Shown here: positions 1-8,679 of the stretch, one piece after another
How the letters are laid out: the number at the start of each line of letters is the position of its first letter
Numbering within the stretch: the first letter of the stretch is position 1
NCBI GenBank assembly: GCA_004556055.1
Contig: SFIW01000038.1
Coordinates: 1-37,543 of the forward strand
Length of the DNA: 37,543 nucleotides
Direction: 5' to 3'
DNA from: Planctomycetaceae bacterium
GTDB taxonomy: Bacteria; Planctomycetota; Planctomycetia; Pirellulales; Thermoguttaceae
Made by a program: the position numbers and the translations under genes
The notes under the pieces: generated by a model
Seen by the model: only the letters and a program-made list of their open reading frames with translations
Database searches by the model: none
Told to the model about the DNA's origin: nothing

Positions 1-223
1 GAAGCAGATGCAATAGTTTTCCCGCAAAGACTCTCAAGGTCGAATGTCGAAGATAAGAGACCAGCGAATACGAATAATAATTGACAACAGACGGAGGCGT
101 AAAATCAATAATCTCCACTTCGTCGGAGGGAAATCTTTTTTTGATTTCAGACGAGAGCGCGTAGGCCTGCATAAAGGCGCCGTTGTTGACGCTTCTGTGA
201 AAAGTTAAAATTCCGGTTTTCAT
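1..223 (-). CDS. Polysaccharide pyruvyltransferase-family protein, N-terminal part (runs off window)
   Basis: Translated by hand from the ATG at 223-221. The frame stays open to the window edge, giving 74 residues. The start reads MKTGILTFHRSVNNGAFMQ followed by AYAL, which closely matches the N-terminus of the WcaK/CsaB-type polysaccharide pyruvyltransferase family (typical form MKIGILTFHxxxNYGAxLQAYAL). These proteins have a GT-B-like fold and usually transfer pyruvate or act as glycosyltransferase-like enzymes on bacterial glycans. The start overlaps the flippase stop by 4 nt (ATGA), and AAGGA lies about 10 nt upstream, so it is probably translationally coupled to the flippase. The catalytic half is outside the window, so function rests only on the N-terminal signature. 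Confidence 0.7.
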   Translation of the reverse strand, partial: MKTGILTFHRSVNNGAFMQAYALSSEIKKRFPSDEVEIIDFTPPSVVNYYSYSLVSYLRHSTLRVFAGKLLHLL

Positions 224-1725
224 TGTTGCTTTTTCCTTATAAGCGACGCTTTTTCGTCTTTATTCAATCCAAAGAGGAACATTCCCGCTGCGTAAACGAC
301 AAGGAAGAGGGCCGCCTTTATTGCGAAATAGAGCCAGCCTGTCGGCGCGATCCAGTCGTTCAAAAAGAGTCCAGCGCCGCAGGCGGCGGCAATACAGAGC
401 GTCGTGCCGCGCAGAATTTTCAGATAGAGCTTGAAGACGTTGATTTTCAGTTTGATTTGATAATAGACGTTCAGCGAAATAATGCTACCGATAATCGTCG
501 CTACGGCAGTCCCCGTCGCAGCCGCCCAATATCCCCAGATTCTTGTGCCTATAAACGTGAGGAGCGCATTGAGTAGCGCCGAGTAGGCGAGCGCAATCGT
601 TCTGAAGACAAGGAGATTTTTGGCTTTCAGAATTGCCAAGCACACGTTTACGATCAAAGGAAATGTGATCGGAACTATCAGGATAAGAGAAAGAGGGTAG
701 CAGTCTTCAAAACCGTCGCCGAGCCAAAGCGCAAAGAACTCCCGTCCGAAACAAACAAACCCGCCGAGCGCCGCGCCAAGAACCGCCCACTGGACTCTGC
801 CGAATTTTACGATGTACTCTTCCAACTCCCGAGGGGTTGCGCCTTCGTATATTTTCTTTGTGACGCTTGGGAGAACGACGCTTGAAACCGACGTCGCGCA
901 GGTTTCGTACATGTTGAACATTTGTATGGAAAAGGAATAGACCGTGACCGCCGTCGTTCCGATGACGGCTCCGATGACCATATTGTCGATATTTCCATTA
1001 AATTGAATGATGATGGACTGGATAAATAATAAGCCAGTGTAAACAAAGGATTCTTTAAAGACTGCGCCGTCCCATTTGTAAAGGACGATTCGATGACGCA
1101 GTCTCATTTTGACGTACAGGTATTCGACGACGATGGTGATAATCTCGATCAACAACGAGATGGAGACGATTGCCAAGCTATTTCTGACGATCGGCAATAC
1201 GATAAAGTATAAACCGATTTTGGTCAGCAAGGCGAAAACCTTTAGGCTGTTTGAAAAAATAAATTGGTTGTAACCGGTGATGATTCCGAAGAAGACGTTT
1301 TCAAAGAGATGCAGCATCACATACAGAATCAGTACGACGAAAATCTGCTTTGCTCTGTGAAGCTCCTCGACGGAAAAGGACTCGCCATACATTGACTCCA
1401 ACATAAAGTACAGCACGACGCCGACAACGCCCATTAGCAAAATGAGAATGAGCGCCTGAATCATACACATGGCGGAAAAATTGTAACCGCTTTTTTCATC
1501 CTTGAGCGCGCGATATTTTGCAAGATATCGCTGAAGCGTTCCGCTGAGACCGAATTCCAGAACCGCAACGGAAGCCGTCATAGAAGCAATCGTTTTATAC
1601 ACGCCATACTCGCTATCTCCGATTGTCCCCAGCACAAACGGCGCAATGACCAATCCGTAAAATGAGTTGATAACAATCAGCAGATAAGAGAGCAAAGCGC
1701 CGAACTTTACTTGATTTTTTTCCAT
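220..1725 (-). CDS. Wzx-type oligosaccharide flippase (MOP superfamily)
   Basis: A 501-aa, almost wholly hydrophobic protein with roughly 12-14 predicted membrane spans. It begins with a short cytosolic leader (MEKNQVKFGALLSYLLIVIN) typical of polysaccharide_synt/Wzx transporters. An FGLSG-x-QRYLAKYRALKD loop and a TSVSSVVLPSVTKK motif resemble the conserved loops of this family. Wzx proteins flip undecaprenyl-diphosphate-linked repeat units across the inner membrane, which fits a locus full of glycosyltransferases and an initiating phosphoglycosyl transferase. Its stop overlaps the start of the next gene. About 50 nt separate it from the upstream GT4 gene, so it is likely in the same transcript. 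The ribosome site is weak. The family assignment is firm but the substrate is unknown. Confidence 0.9.
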   Translation of the reverse strand: MEKNQVKFGALLSYLLIVINSFYGLVIAPFVLGTIGDSEYGVYKTIASMTASVAVLEFGLSGTLQRYLAKYRALKDEKSGYNFSAMCMIQALILILLMGVVGVVLYFMLESMYGESFSVEELHRAKQIFVVLILYVMLHLFENVFFGIITGYNQFIFSNSLKVFALLTKIGLYFIVLPIVRNSLAIVSISLLIEIITIVVEYLYVKMRLRHRIVLYKWDGAVFKESFVYTGLLFIQSIIIQFNGNIDNMVIGAVIGTTAVTVYSFSIQMFNMYETCATSVSSVVLPSVTKKIYEGATPRELEEYIVKFGRVQWAVLGAALGGFVCFGREFFALWLGDGFEDCYPLSLILIVPITFPLIVNVCLAILKAKNLLVFRTIALAYSALLNALLTFIGTRIWGYWAAATGTAVATIIGSIISLNVYYQIKLKINVFKLYLKILRGTTLCIAAACGAGLFLNDWIAPTGWLYFAIKAALFLVVYAAGMFLFGLNKDEKASLIRKKQQ

Positions 1726-1773
1726 ACGCGATTCTCGTTCTATGTTTTTGCATTTTGTACGGAGTCGACTTTG

Positions 1774-2919
1774 TCAGTTTTCGCCGCACAGGGAGCGCTC
1801 AATCTCGATGAGTTTGGAAAACTCGTTTTCCCAATTCACTTCATCCGACATACGCCGAGCGCCCGCGACGCAAGCGTTGTAGAATTCCCGATCGCCATAC
1901 AATTTTTTAACGGCTTGCGCAAAACACGCCGGCGTATTCTCTTTCATAATGACGCCGATTCCGTATTTTTCGTTTAGATAACGATGCTCCGGAATATCCG
2001 ACATAACGACCGGCAAACCTGCCGCCGCGTATTCAAAAAGCTTATTGGAGACTGACAGCTTAAAATTCAGACAGACAGGCTCCGTAATTGCAACTCCTAC
2101 CATGGAGCCCGCCGCAAGTGGAATCAGCTCTTCGACTTTCACTTTGGGATAGAAAATGACATTCGTCGCGTTCAATTCTTCCGCGCGTTTGTGCAACTGA
2201 TTTTCAATTTTGCCAAAACCGCGCAGAGCCAATTTGACCTCGGGACACTCTTTGAGGAGCGGCGCCGCCTCAACCATCAGATCATATCCTCGTCCGGCGT
2301 AAAATACGCCGTGATTCAATACCTCAAACCCCTCGTTTTTTTCAACGGGCTGCGAGACATTCTCGCTTGCAAGCGCGCAATTCGTTATCACCATGGGTTT
2401 TCGAATATGATATTCCCGCGCGAAATAGTCCGCCGCGGCATGGCTCACCGATATCATTAAATCGACTTTATGTACCAGTCGACTCTCCAGCGACTTATAA
2501 TAAGCTTTCAGCAAAAGGTTTTTCTTTCCGGTGTAATTGTCTGTATTGATTTCGTGAGAATCGTAAACGAGTCGGCATTTTAATTCTCTGCTGGCCGCAT
2601 AAGCGGGGATCAACGCGTTAAGATCGTTGGCATGAATGACGTCGGGCGCAAAAGCAATAATCGCTTCTTTGACAACCTGGAACTTTTTTCTTTCGCGTAT
2701 CAGTTTTCTGATGATTCCCTTTTGCTTCCCATCGTATTTGGCGTCAATAGAGACGACGTTTACAGGAACCGGAATCTTTTTGATCTGCTCCTCGTCAAAC
2801 CGATTGCAGCGCAACCCTACGCAACAAACCTCCACGCCCTGATTTTTATATTCGATAATCTGTTTTCTGACCCTGGGATCATACCAGATCGAATTTAATA
2901 CGACGTCACAGACCTTCAT
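1774..2919 (-). CDS. Glycosyltransferase family 4 protein
   Basis: A 381-aa GT-B glycosyltransferase. The N-terminal acceptor domain starts MKVCDVVLNSIWYDPRVRKQ. The inter-domain region carries DVIHANDLNALIPAY and YDSHEI, both seen in GT4 enzymes. The C-terminal donor domain has NHGVFYAGRGYDLMVEA and the nucleotide-sugar site SNKLFEYAAAGLPVVMSD. It probably adds one sugar to the lipid-linked repeat unit on the cytosolic face of the membrane. The restored reading frame of the acetyltransferase upstream ends at 2906, inside this gene's first codons, which points to translational coupling. Donor and acceptor sugars cannot be inferred. Confidence 0.9.
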   Translation of the reverse strand: MKVCDVVLNSIWYDPRVRKQIIEYKNQGVEVCCVGLRCNRFDEEQIKKIPVPVNVVSIDAKYDGKQKGIIRKLIRERKKFQVVKEAIIAFAPDVIHANDLNALIPAYAASRELKCRLVYDSHEINTDNYTGKKNLLLKAYYKSLESRLVHKVDLMISVSHAAADYFAREYHIRKPMVITNCALASENVSQPVEKNEGFEVLNHGVFYAGRGYDLMVEAAPLLKECPEVKLALRGFGKIENQLHKRAEELNATNVIFYPKVKVEELIPLAAGSMVGVAITEPVCLNFKLSVSNKLFEYAAAGLPVVMSDIPEHRYLNEKYGIGVIMKENTPACFAQAVKKLYGDREFYNACVAGARRMSDEVNWENEFSKLIEIERSLCGEN

Positions 2920-3059
2920 CGAGCTTTTCCCCTTTAATCAATTCTTCTATATTGCGAAACTTATCGGCATGATCCTTTATCCACGCCTCGTCTTTTTCCC
3001 ACCACTTTAATTTCATTAAATATTCTATTTGCTTATCAGTGAAGCGCTTTCTTATTAAT

Positions 3060-3569
3060 TTAGCCGCCCCCCCCCACAATCGAGTAAGGCTCGACGTCTT
3101 TTGTAACGATCGATCCTGCCGCTACAATAGCTCCGTCCCCAATCTTCACTCCAGATAAAATCATCGCGCGGGCCCCAATCCAGACGTCGTTTCCTATGAC
3201 GGTCTTGGGGGACGACTCGTCAAATAATTGTTCAGAAACATACGACGTTCCGCACTGACATTCTTTGGAAAAAAACACAGGAGACGTACTGACCCAATCG
3301 GAAGTAGGGTGACGCCCGCTGATTGTGCATACCTCCCAAGCAATCGAGCAATATCGACCGATATCGGCGTTGATTTTACAATCGGCGCCCATGTAGCTGC
3401 ATCGCCCAAGACTGCCCGTGAACGCGGTATTGCGTCCGAGTCTGTTGTGTCCTTCAAAGGTGGTGGAAAAGCCTCCCAGTTCAACGCCGTCAGACCACTG
3501 AACCCCTAATTTGTGATATTTTTTCCAATAATATGCTAATTTCAGCGCTCTTTTTATTTTACGAAACAT
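3060..3569 (-). CDS. CatB/Vat-like hexapeptide acetyltransferase, C-terminus frameshifted at a homopolymer
   Basis: A left-handed beta-helix O/N-acetyltransferase. Hexapeptide repeats run through the middle, with IGRYCSIAWEVCTISGRHPT (the catalytic-His loop in this family) and IGNDVWIGARAMILSGVKIG. I start it at the ATG at 3569 because AGGAG sits 7 nt upstream; the longer form from 3617 has no such site. As read, the protein is 169 aa and ends VGGGG-stop inside a run of nine C (9 G on the coding strand). Losing one or gaining two G restores a frame that continues AKLIRKRF and ends at 2906, matching the usual GxPAKLIRKRF tail and C-terminal helix of this family (220-221 aa). It is therefore either a phase-off allele or a sequencing indel. 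Confidence 0.85.
   Translation of the reverse strand: MFRKIKRALKLAYYWKKYHKLGVQWSDGVELGGFSTTFEGHNRLGRNTAFTGSLGRCSYMGADCKINADIGRYCSIAWEVCTISGRHPTSDWVSTSPVFFSKECQCGTSYVSEQLFDESSPKTVIGNDVWIGARAMILSGVKIGDGAIVAAGSIVTKDVEPYSIVGGGG
3067..3075 (-). repeat. Homopolymer tract of nine C (G9 on coding strand) in acetyltransferase gene
   Basis: Nine consecutive C on the plus strand lie in the conserved GG-x-PAKL region of the acetyltransferase. The tract puts the gene out of frame. G/C runs of this length inside surface-glycan genes are classic slipped-strand contingency loci in other bacteria; here that role is inferred. A homopolymer length error in the assembly would look the same. Confidence 0.75.
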
Positions 3570-3607
3570 ATTTCTCCTGCCGTTCGCTCGATTTTGCGTT
3601 TTTTGAA

Positions 3608-4014
3608 TTACAGGCAATTGACGTCGAACCGATAAGAAACCAAAAGTTCGGTTCCTTCAAAAGGGAACTTCCAGAGAAGGTCAGCCTCATAAATCCGCTT
3701 GGTATCAGGCTATGCAAAAGACCGGCTTCCGTCGGAGCCTTGCTGATCGCAAACGCGCCTCGTTTCACATGACGTCGCAACCATACAATCAACGCTCCTC
3801 CGAGCGCAACGCCATACGTCGTCAAAAGACCGTATGTCGAATAAACGACATATGTTCCCGACTTGAACTTCATTCTGAAAAGAAGATTGACGATGCTTTC
3901 AATTGCGGGGGTTAGCAACAGGAAAGGGAGAAAAAGACCTATCGCTAAACAAATCCGCTTTTGTTTTTTATCTCCCGCCGCCAGCGCTTCCCCCTTTACT
4001 AGATAACAATTCAT
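3608..4014 (-). pseudogene. Small membrane protein, apparently frameshifted; possible polymerase remnant
   Basis: Starting from the ATG at 4014, the frame encodes a protein with two clear hydrophobic spans (KRICLAIGLFLPFLLLTPA, and STYGLLTTYGVALGGALIVW) followed by RRHVKRGAF. After about residue 100 this frame becomes protein-unlike and runs into the next gene to a stop at 3559. Shifting by one base near 3715 gives KRIYEADLLWKFPFEGTELL, then a stop at 3608, placed neatly 38 nt before the acetyltransferase start. So I read it as a frameshifted gene of about 135 aa. It sits where a Wzy/EpsG polymerase would be useful and could be a C-terminal remnant of one, but I do not recognise the family. 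The low-quality ribosome site agrees with a truncated gene. Confidence 0.45.
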
Positions 4015-4054
4015 CGTTTTCCCATTCAGATCATAAAAATATATTACGCTCTGA

Positions 4055-5272
4055 TCAATCTCCGATATGTTCTATGAAATCCAGCGCTCTTTCCGCCTGC
4101 TTGATCGCCGTCTTATTATTTTGGATGTAGGCTCTTGCGCGCCGCCCCATCTCTCGGCGAACCTCTTCCGAATTCCCCATAATCGTTTCGAGCGCGGATT
4201 TGATCTCGGCGACGTCATTCCCTGAAATAGAATAGCAGTATTCAAAATATTCCTGCGGTATCCCCGGCAAACGCGAAGTAAGGAGAGGGGTGCCCGACGC
4301 CATATATTCAATTGTTTTTGACGGGAAGGAATATGCGGTAAACTCATCCTTGGGATTTCTGACATTTACCAGCAATGCGGCTTCTCTCTCTCTTTCCAGG
4401 ATTTCTTCTCTGCTGACTCTCCCTTTATAACAGACGCGCGCGTCCTCTCGAGCGATTTTTTCCAATTCCGGCGTAAAATCGCCAAAGCCGTAAATATGCA
4501 ATTGGGCGTCGAGATTCGTTTGCCGAAAGGCTTCAATAAGCTCGGCGATTCCATATCTTTTACTTAGCGCGCCCGCATACATAACGATCGGCGGGTTCTC
4601 GGATTCGGAGCCTGACGCCTTCGTCGGCGCCGCAAACAGACTTTCGTCCGCTAAGCCTTCCACAACGATATAAGGCTTCACAGAAGAAATTCTGTTCTTC
4701 ATTTCTTCCGTCAGATAGATATATCCGTCAAACTCGGATTGAATTTTCTTAACCGCGCGATAGTAGAATTGGGCGGCGATTCCCTGTAATCCCCGCTTAG
4801 TAGCGTACATATGTTCGGGCAGATCCGGAACAAACGCCACGGTTTTGAAATGGTATTTCTTTCTAAGACGGATGATATTCTTTGCAATCGGCTCATAGAT
4901 GGAATAGAGTACTATGCAGACGTCCTCCGGGTTTTCCTGTTTCTTGAGCCAAGCTTTGAGCATTTTTTTAGATGAAAACCCCTGAAAGAGCATCTTCAAG
5001 ATCGGCAGGTTGACGGTTGGAATCCACGTCGTCGGAAAACCACATTCGAGCGTTTGCTTCTTTTTCAGCCAGAAGAGGAGTTTACTCCCTGGAAAAGACG
5101 CAATCATGGGGAACGTAAAGCACTCCGCGTCAGCGACGCCGTTGGCTCTGACGCCGTTCAAAAACGCCGTCTCAAACGTCTGCGGCGCAACTGACGGTTT
5201 GATCTTCGATTCTTTGACAATTCGTTCGAATTCTCGGCTTTCGCTGACCGTTCCTATATAGAGCAGTTTCAT
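4055..5272 (-). CDS. Glycosyltransferase family 4 protein
   Basis: A 405-aa GT-B enzyme beginning MKLLYIGTVSESREFERIV. The acceptor domain contains VAFVPDLPEHMYA, a common position for the DxPE-type loop, and YIYLTEEMKNRI. The donor domain has VMYAGALSKRYGIAELIEAF and the nucleotide-binding segment FPSKTIEYMASGTPLLTSR. It acts in the cytosol on the lipid-linked glycan. Its start overlaps the stop of the upstream GT4 gene by 4 nt (ATGA at 5269-5272), with GGGGGA upstream. Sugar specificity is unknown. Confidence 0.9.
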   Translation of the reverse strand: MKLLYIGTVSESREFERIVKESKIKPSVAPQTFETAFLNGVRANGVADAECFTFPMIASFPGSKLLFWLKKKQTLECGFPTTWIPTVNLPILKMLFQGFSSKKMLKAWLKKQENPEDVCIVLYSIYEPIAKNIIRLRKKYHFKTVAFVPDLPEHMYATKRGLQGIAAQFYYRAVKKIQSEFDGYIYLTEEMKNRISSVKPYIVVEGLADESLFAAPTKASGSESENPPIVMYAGALSKRYGIAELIEAFRQTNLDAQLHIYGFGDFTPELEKIAREDARVCYKGRVSREEILEREREAALLVNVRNPKDEFTAYSFPSKTIEYMASGTPLLTSRLPGIPQEYFEYCYSISGNDVAEIKSALETIMGNSEEVRREMGRRARAYIQNNKTAIKQAERALDFIEHIGD

Positions 5273-6390
5273 GGTTTATCCCCCGCCAGCAATTGACGAT
5301 ACTGAGCGGCAAGCTCGGCTAACTTCAGTCTTTCTGAGATATATGCGCCCGCGCCGTCGCACCATTCTCTGAATTCCGCGTCGTTCATATCGACAAAAGC
5401 GTTGACCGCCTCCGCGAACGCCTCCGTTCGATCCAACGCAATATCGTAACCGGCGCGATTGGCCTCTAATTCACGCCACGGCGTATTGGCGCTGATTACA
5501 ACCGGACGATGCTGCATGAGCGTTTCAACGATAGCCTGTCCGAAATTTTCGCTCTGCGTCGGCGACAGGAGGATATGGCAACGCGAAAGAATCTGCGGTA
5601 TGTCGTCATGCGGCGCATTGCCTTCAAAACGAACCTGAATATGGCTGGGCAAAGAATCCGCAATCTCCTTGCATCTACGGTAATATTCCGGATCTTCGCG
5701 CGGCCCGTAAACATGCAGGACGACGTTTCCGCGAAGATTCTTCAAGACGTTCAGGGCGACGTCCAGATTCTTAATGGGATGGATTCTTCCGACAAAGGCA
5801 ATCTCAAGCTGCCCCGACGACTTTTCGACGTATTGGGAAACAAGGGGCGAAAAGGTCGGCAGATTCTGAACGTTGCAAATCTTCGCGTGAGGAAAAAACT
5901 TCTTGACCTCGTTGTACTCGTCGTTCGAAGTGGCGTGAATTTCGATATTGCGAAATAAGCCCATGCATTTCAAAGAATTGAGATAAAGCGCTTTTCGCGT
6001 ATGCTTGATGCGCAACGCGGAAGGCATCAATTCTCCTCGGGGAGCAAGAATCGTTCTGATCTTTTTCTTTTTAGCGATTCGCAGAGCGGGGACGCAGTAT
6101 TGCCAGCTAAACAAACTGCTGACGTACATGACGTCGGGAGCAATCTCCTGAATGATTTGCGCGAAGTCCGCCATCTTATTGTTTTGGAGATAGTAAACGT
6201 CGCAACCGAAGAGGGAGTTCTTCCCTTCATGAATCCCCTGATATGGGGTTCCGTCGGAATCATATCCGATTGTCGCCACCGAAACGTCCATAAACTCAGC
6301 GGCGAGCTTTGCCATGTTTGTCATGCTGACAGTGGGTCCGCCTCTTTTCTGAGATGGGTAAAAGCAATGCGTGAGGAGTAGCAGCTTCAT
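5269..6390 (-). CDS. Glycosyltransferase family 4 protein
   Basis: A 373-aa classical GT4 enzyme. The N-terminus MKLLLLTHCFYPSQKRGGPT holds the glycine-rich donor-side loop. The middle has ILAPRGELMPSALRIK, and the donor domain has IAFVGRIHPIKNLDVALNVL. The EX7E nucleotide-sugar motif is intact in SENFGQAIVETLMQHRPVV. It is likely one of the sequential transferases building the repeat unit. It starts right after the stop of the TupA-like gene, with GGAG about 9 nt upstream of the ATG, and overlaps the next gene by 4 nt, so translation along this stretch is tightly coupled. Confidence 0.92.
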   Translation of the reverse strand: MKLLLLTHCFYPSQKRGGPTVSMTNMAKLAAEFMDVSVATIGYDSDGTPYQGIHEGKNSLFGCDVYYLQNNKMADFAQIIQEIAPDVMYVSSLFSWQYCVPALRIAKKKKIRTILAPRGELMPSALRIKHTRKALYLNSLKCMGLFRNIEIHATSNDEYNEVKKFFPHAKICNVQNLPTFSPLVSQYVEKSSGQLEIAFVGRIHPIKNLDVALNVLKNLRGNVVLHVYGPREDPEYYRRCKEIADSLPSHIQVRFEGNAPHDDIPQILSRCHILLSPTQSENFGQAIVETLMQHRPVVISANTPWRELEANRAGYDIALDRTEAFAEAVNAFVDMNDAEFREWCDGAGAYISERLKLAELAAQYRQLLAGDKP

Positions 6391-7275
6391 TTATGGAGCT
6401 CCAATCGTATCAAAATAGCTTCCCAACTTATAATCATATTCCATCGGTTCGATGGGCCGAATCCCTCCGCCTGAATGGAATGTCAGCTCAGAAAAGAAAA
6501 TTCCCTGCTTTGCGATATAAAAATCAACTCTTACAAAGTCGAACGGCTTCGCAAGTTGCTGCGCCAGCCCGACGATATCGTCAATATTCGAAGGGAGAGA
6601 GGCGCAGTCTACCTTTTCGTACCGATCCTTTATCTCCAGACGTCCGTCGGAGAGGTCAAAAATATTGAAATGTTGCTTTCCGTTTTCGAAGTATGTGACC
6701 GAATAGAATTTTGCGCGACCGCCGAAGCAGAACACCTTGAAATCGACAATACTTCTGCCGGAAGCGCCCTCAATAAATTCTTCGCAGACGATACGCGGCT
6801 TAATGAAACGATAGTTTTTTTCACGACCGTACGTGTAATAATTTTCCTTCAGAAACCCCTTGAGTTTTGGAACGATCTTCGTCGCGTCGACGTCTCGACC
6901 GTTGCGCACGATGATATTCCATCCCGACCCATGCGTCGCCTTTAAGACATATTGCCGGGGGAGTTTGTCGAAGGAGATTTCTTCCGGATCGTCCCAAACG
7001 CCAAAGTTTTTAACCAGAAAGCGCGATCCAATCGTCTTTTCGACGTAGGATCGAACTTCATATTTATCGGTATACTGCGTCAGATTATCCTCGTTCGCAA
7101 AAACCTTTCGCGCAAGTATATGCTCGTTAAAGGTCTTGGGACAATCCAGGTTGGCTTTTTTTCCGGTGCGTAGGCGATAAAGTATCTGATTATATCGCCT
7201 ATCGCTGATCCGAGTATTCTTTCTGAATAATTTAATAAAAGCCTGCGTAATACAAATTCGGAATTTTTCTATCAT
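6391..7275 (-). CDS. TupA-like ATP-grasp ligase
   Basis: A 294-aa protein of the TupA-like ATP-grasp type. Visible marks are the N-terminal YNQILYRLRTGKKANLDCPKT...FNEHI region, LPRQYVLKATHGSGWNIIV (the ATP-binding Lys and glycine loop), KPRIVCEEFI (the hinge after the adenine site), DFKVFCFGG, and a C-terminal FVRVDFY...FFSELTFHSGGG with the acidic metal ligands. TupA from Bacillus makes the poly-glutamate/glucuronate teichuronopeptide, so members are thought to join amino acids or peptides to carboxyl groups. Beside a uronate-forming dehydrogenase (7305-8627), the inferred job is amidating a HexNAc-uronate in the polymer. CGGAG lies 6 nt before the ATG. Confidence 0.85.
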   Translation of the reverse strand: MIEKFRICITQAFIKLFRKNTRISDRRYNQILYRLRTGKKANLDCPKTFNEHILARKVFANEDNLTQYTDKYEVRSYVEKTIGSRFLVKNFGVWDDPEEISFDKLPRQYVLKATHGSGWNIIVRNGRDVDATKIVPKLKGFLKENYYTYGREKNYRFIKPRIVCEEFIEGASGRSIVDFKVFCFGGRAKFYSVTYFENGKQHFNIFDLSDGRLEIKDRYEKVDCASLPSNIDDIVGLAQQLAKPFDFVRVDFYIAKQGIFFSELTFHSGGGIRPIEPMEYDYKLGSYFDTIGAP

Positions 7276-7304
7276 TACCGCTCCGTAGATTTACGATACT
7301 ATCA

Positions 7305-8627
7305 TCACAGGCGCCAGTAACGATACCCCGCCTGTTCAACAGCTTTTTTGTCAAAGAGGCTCTTAACGTCAATGAGCGCCTTGTTGGCGGGGTCTGCGGC
7401 GCCAAAAAGTTTGGCGAGGCCTTCCATTCCCATCGCTTTGAATTCATTATGGGCGACAGCCATGACGACGCAATCCGCGTCATGGACGTCGTCAAAGTCG
7501 ACGAGTTTTACGCCATATTCGCGTTCCGCGTCTTCCGCGTTTGCCACAGGGTCGATAACAAGCGGCTTAATACCGTATTCCTGCAACTTTTTGAGAACGT
7601 CGTTTACCTTGGAATTTCTTGTGTCGGGGCAATTCTCCTTGAAGGTGATTCCCAAAACGACCACCTTGCAGTCGCGAGGCGCTTTGCCGGCAAGGACAAG
7701 TTGCTTAATCGTGGCGTCGGCGACAAAGGAGCCCATTCCGTCGTTGACAATACGACCGTTGAGAATAATCTGGCTATGGTAGCCTAATCTTTCGGCTTCA
7801 TAGGTAAAGTAGTAGGGATCGACGCCAATGCAGTGCCCGCCGACCAAGCCGGGACGAAAACCGAGCGCGTTCCACTTCGTATTCATGCCGTCGACGACTT
7901 CGGCGGTGTCGATTCCCATACGGTCGAAAATCATCGCCAGTTCGTTCATAAACGCGATGTTAATGTCTCTCTGGCTGTTTTCTACGACTTTAACAGCTTC
8001 TGCGGTTTTGATACTGCTGACCTTATGCGTTCCAACCTTGATGACGACATTATAGACGTCGGAAATGACGGAGCAGCTTTCTTCATCCATACCGGAAACG
8101 ATCTTTTTGATGTTTTCCAGGCGATGCACCTTATCGCCGGGATTGATTCGTTCCGGCGAATATCCGATTTTGAAGTCAACGCCGCACTTTAAACCGGACT
8201 CTTTTTCGAGAATCGGAATACAGATATCTTCCGTAACGCCGGGATATACGGTGGATTCGTATACCACGATGGAACCTTTGGTCAAGTTGCGACCCAAAAT
8301 AGTCGACGCGCCTTCGACCGGAGCCAAGTCGGGCGTATGGTCGATATTGACGGGAGTTGGGACGGCTACGATATGGAATTTTGCCTCTTTCAGTTTGGCC
8401 TCGTCGTAAGTAAATTCCACCGTCGAGGCTTTGATTACTTCATCTCCCACTTCGTGCGTAGGATCGACGCCGGATTTATATAGCTCGATCTTTTTCTTGT
8501 TCAGGTCAAACCCGATCACTTTGACGTTGTGCTCGGCAAAGGCGACGGCGAGGGGCATCCCGACATAGCCTAAACCGATCAATGAAAGCTTCTCTTTTCC
8601 CGAGATTAAATCTTCATACAACGACAT
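7305..8627 (-). CDS. UDP-N-acetylhexosamine 6-dehydrogenase (TviB/WbpO-like)
   Basis: A 440-aa NAD-dependent nucleotide-sugar dehydrogenase. The N-terminal Rossmann domain shows LSLIGLGYVGMPLAVAFA and IGFDLN. The middle has VAVPTPV and YESTVYPGVTED. The catalytic-Cys motif GGHCIGVDPYYFTY is intact, and the C-terminal UDP-binding domain has LGITFKENCPDTRNSK. It oxidises C6 of a UDP-HexNAc to the uronic acid in two NAD steps. The TviB/WbpO subgroup is indicated by the overall pattern, and the 4-epimerase encoded at 15512-16492 is the usual partner for UDP-GalNAcA. AAGGA lies before the ATG. It is followed 29 nt later by the TupA-like ligase, which could act on its product. Confidence 0.92.
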   Translation of the reverse strand: MSLYEDLISGKEKLSLIGLGYVGMPLAVAFAEHNVKVIGFDLNKKKIELYKSGVDPTHEVGDEVIKASTVEFTYDEAKLKEAKFHIVAVPTPVNIDHTPDLAPVEGASTILGRNLTKGSIVVYESTVYPGVTEDICIPILEKESGLKCGVDFKIGYSPERINPGDKVHRLENIKKIVSGMDEESCSVISDVYNVVIKVGTHKVSSIKTAEAVKVVENSQRDINIAFMNELAMIFDRMGIDTAEVVDGMNTKWNALGFRPGLVGGHCIGVDPYYFTYEAERLGYHSQIILNGRIVNDGMGSFVADATIKQLVLAGKAPRDCKVVVLGITFKENCPDTRNSKVNDVLKKLQEYGIKPLVIDPVANAEDAEREYGVKLVDFDDVHDADCVVMAVAHNEFKAMGMEGLAKLFGAADPANKALIDVKSLFDKKAVEQAGYRYWRL

Positions 8628-8679
8628 TGTTCTTTTCCTTCCTTCTGTTTTTATCGTTTATCGCCAAGCGCAACTCTTA

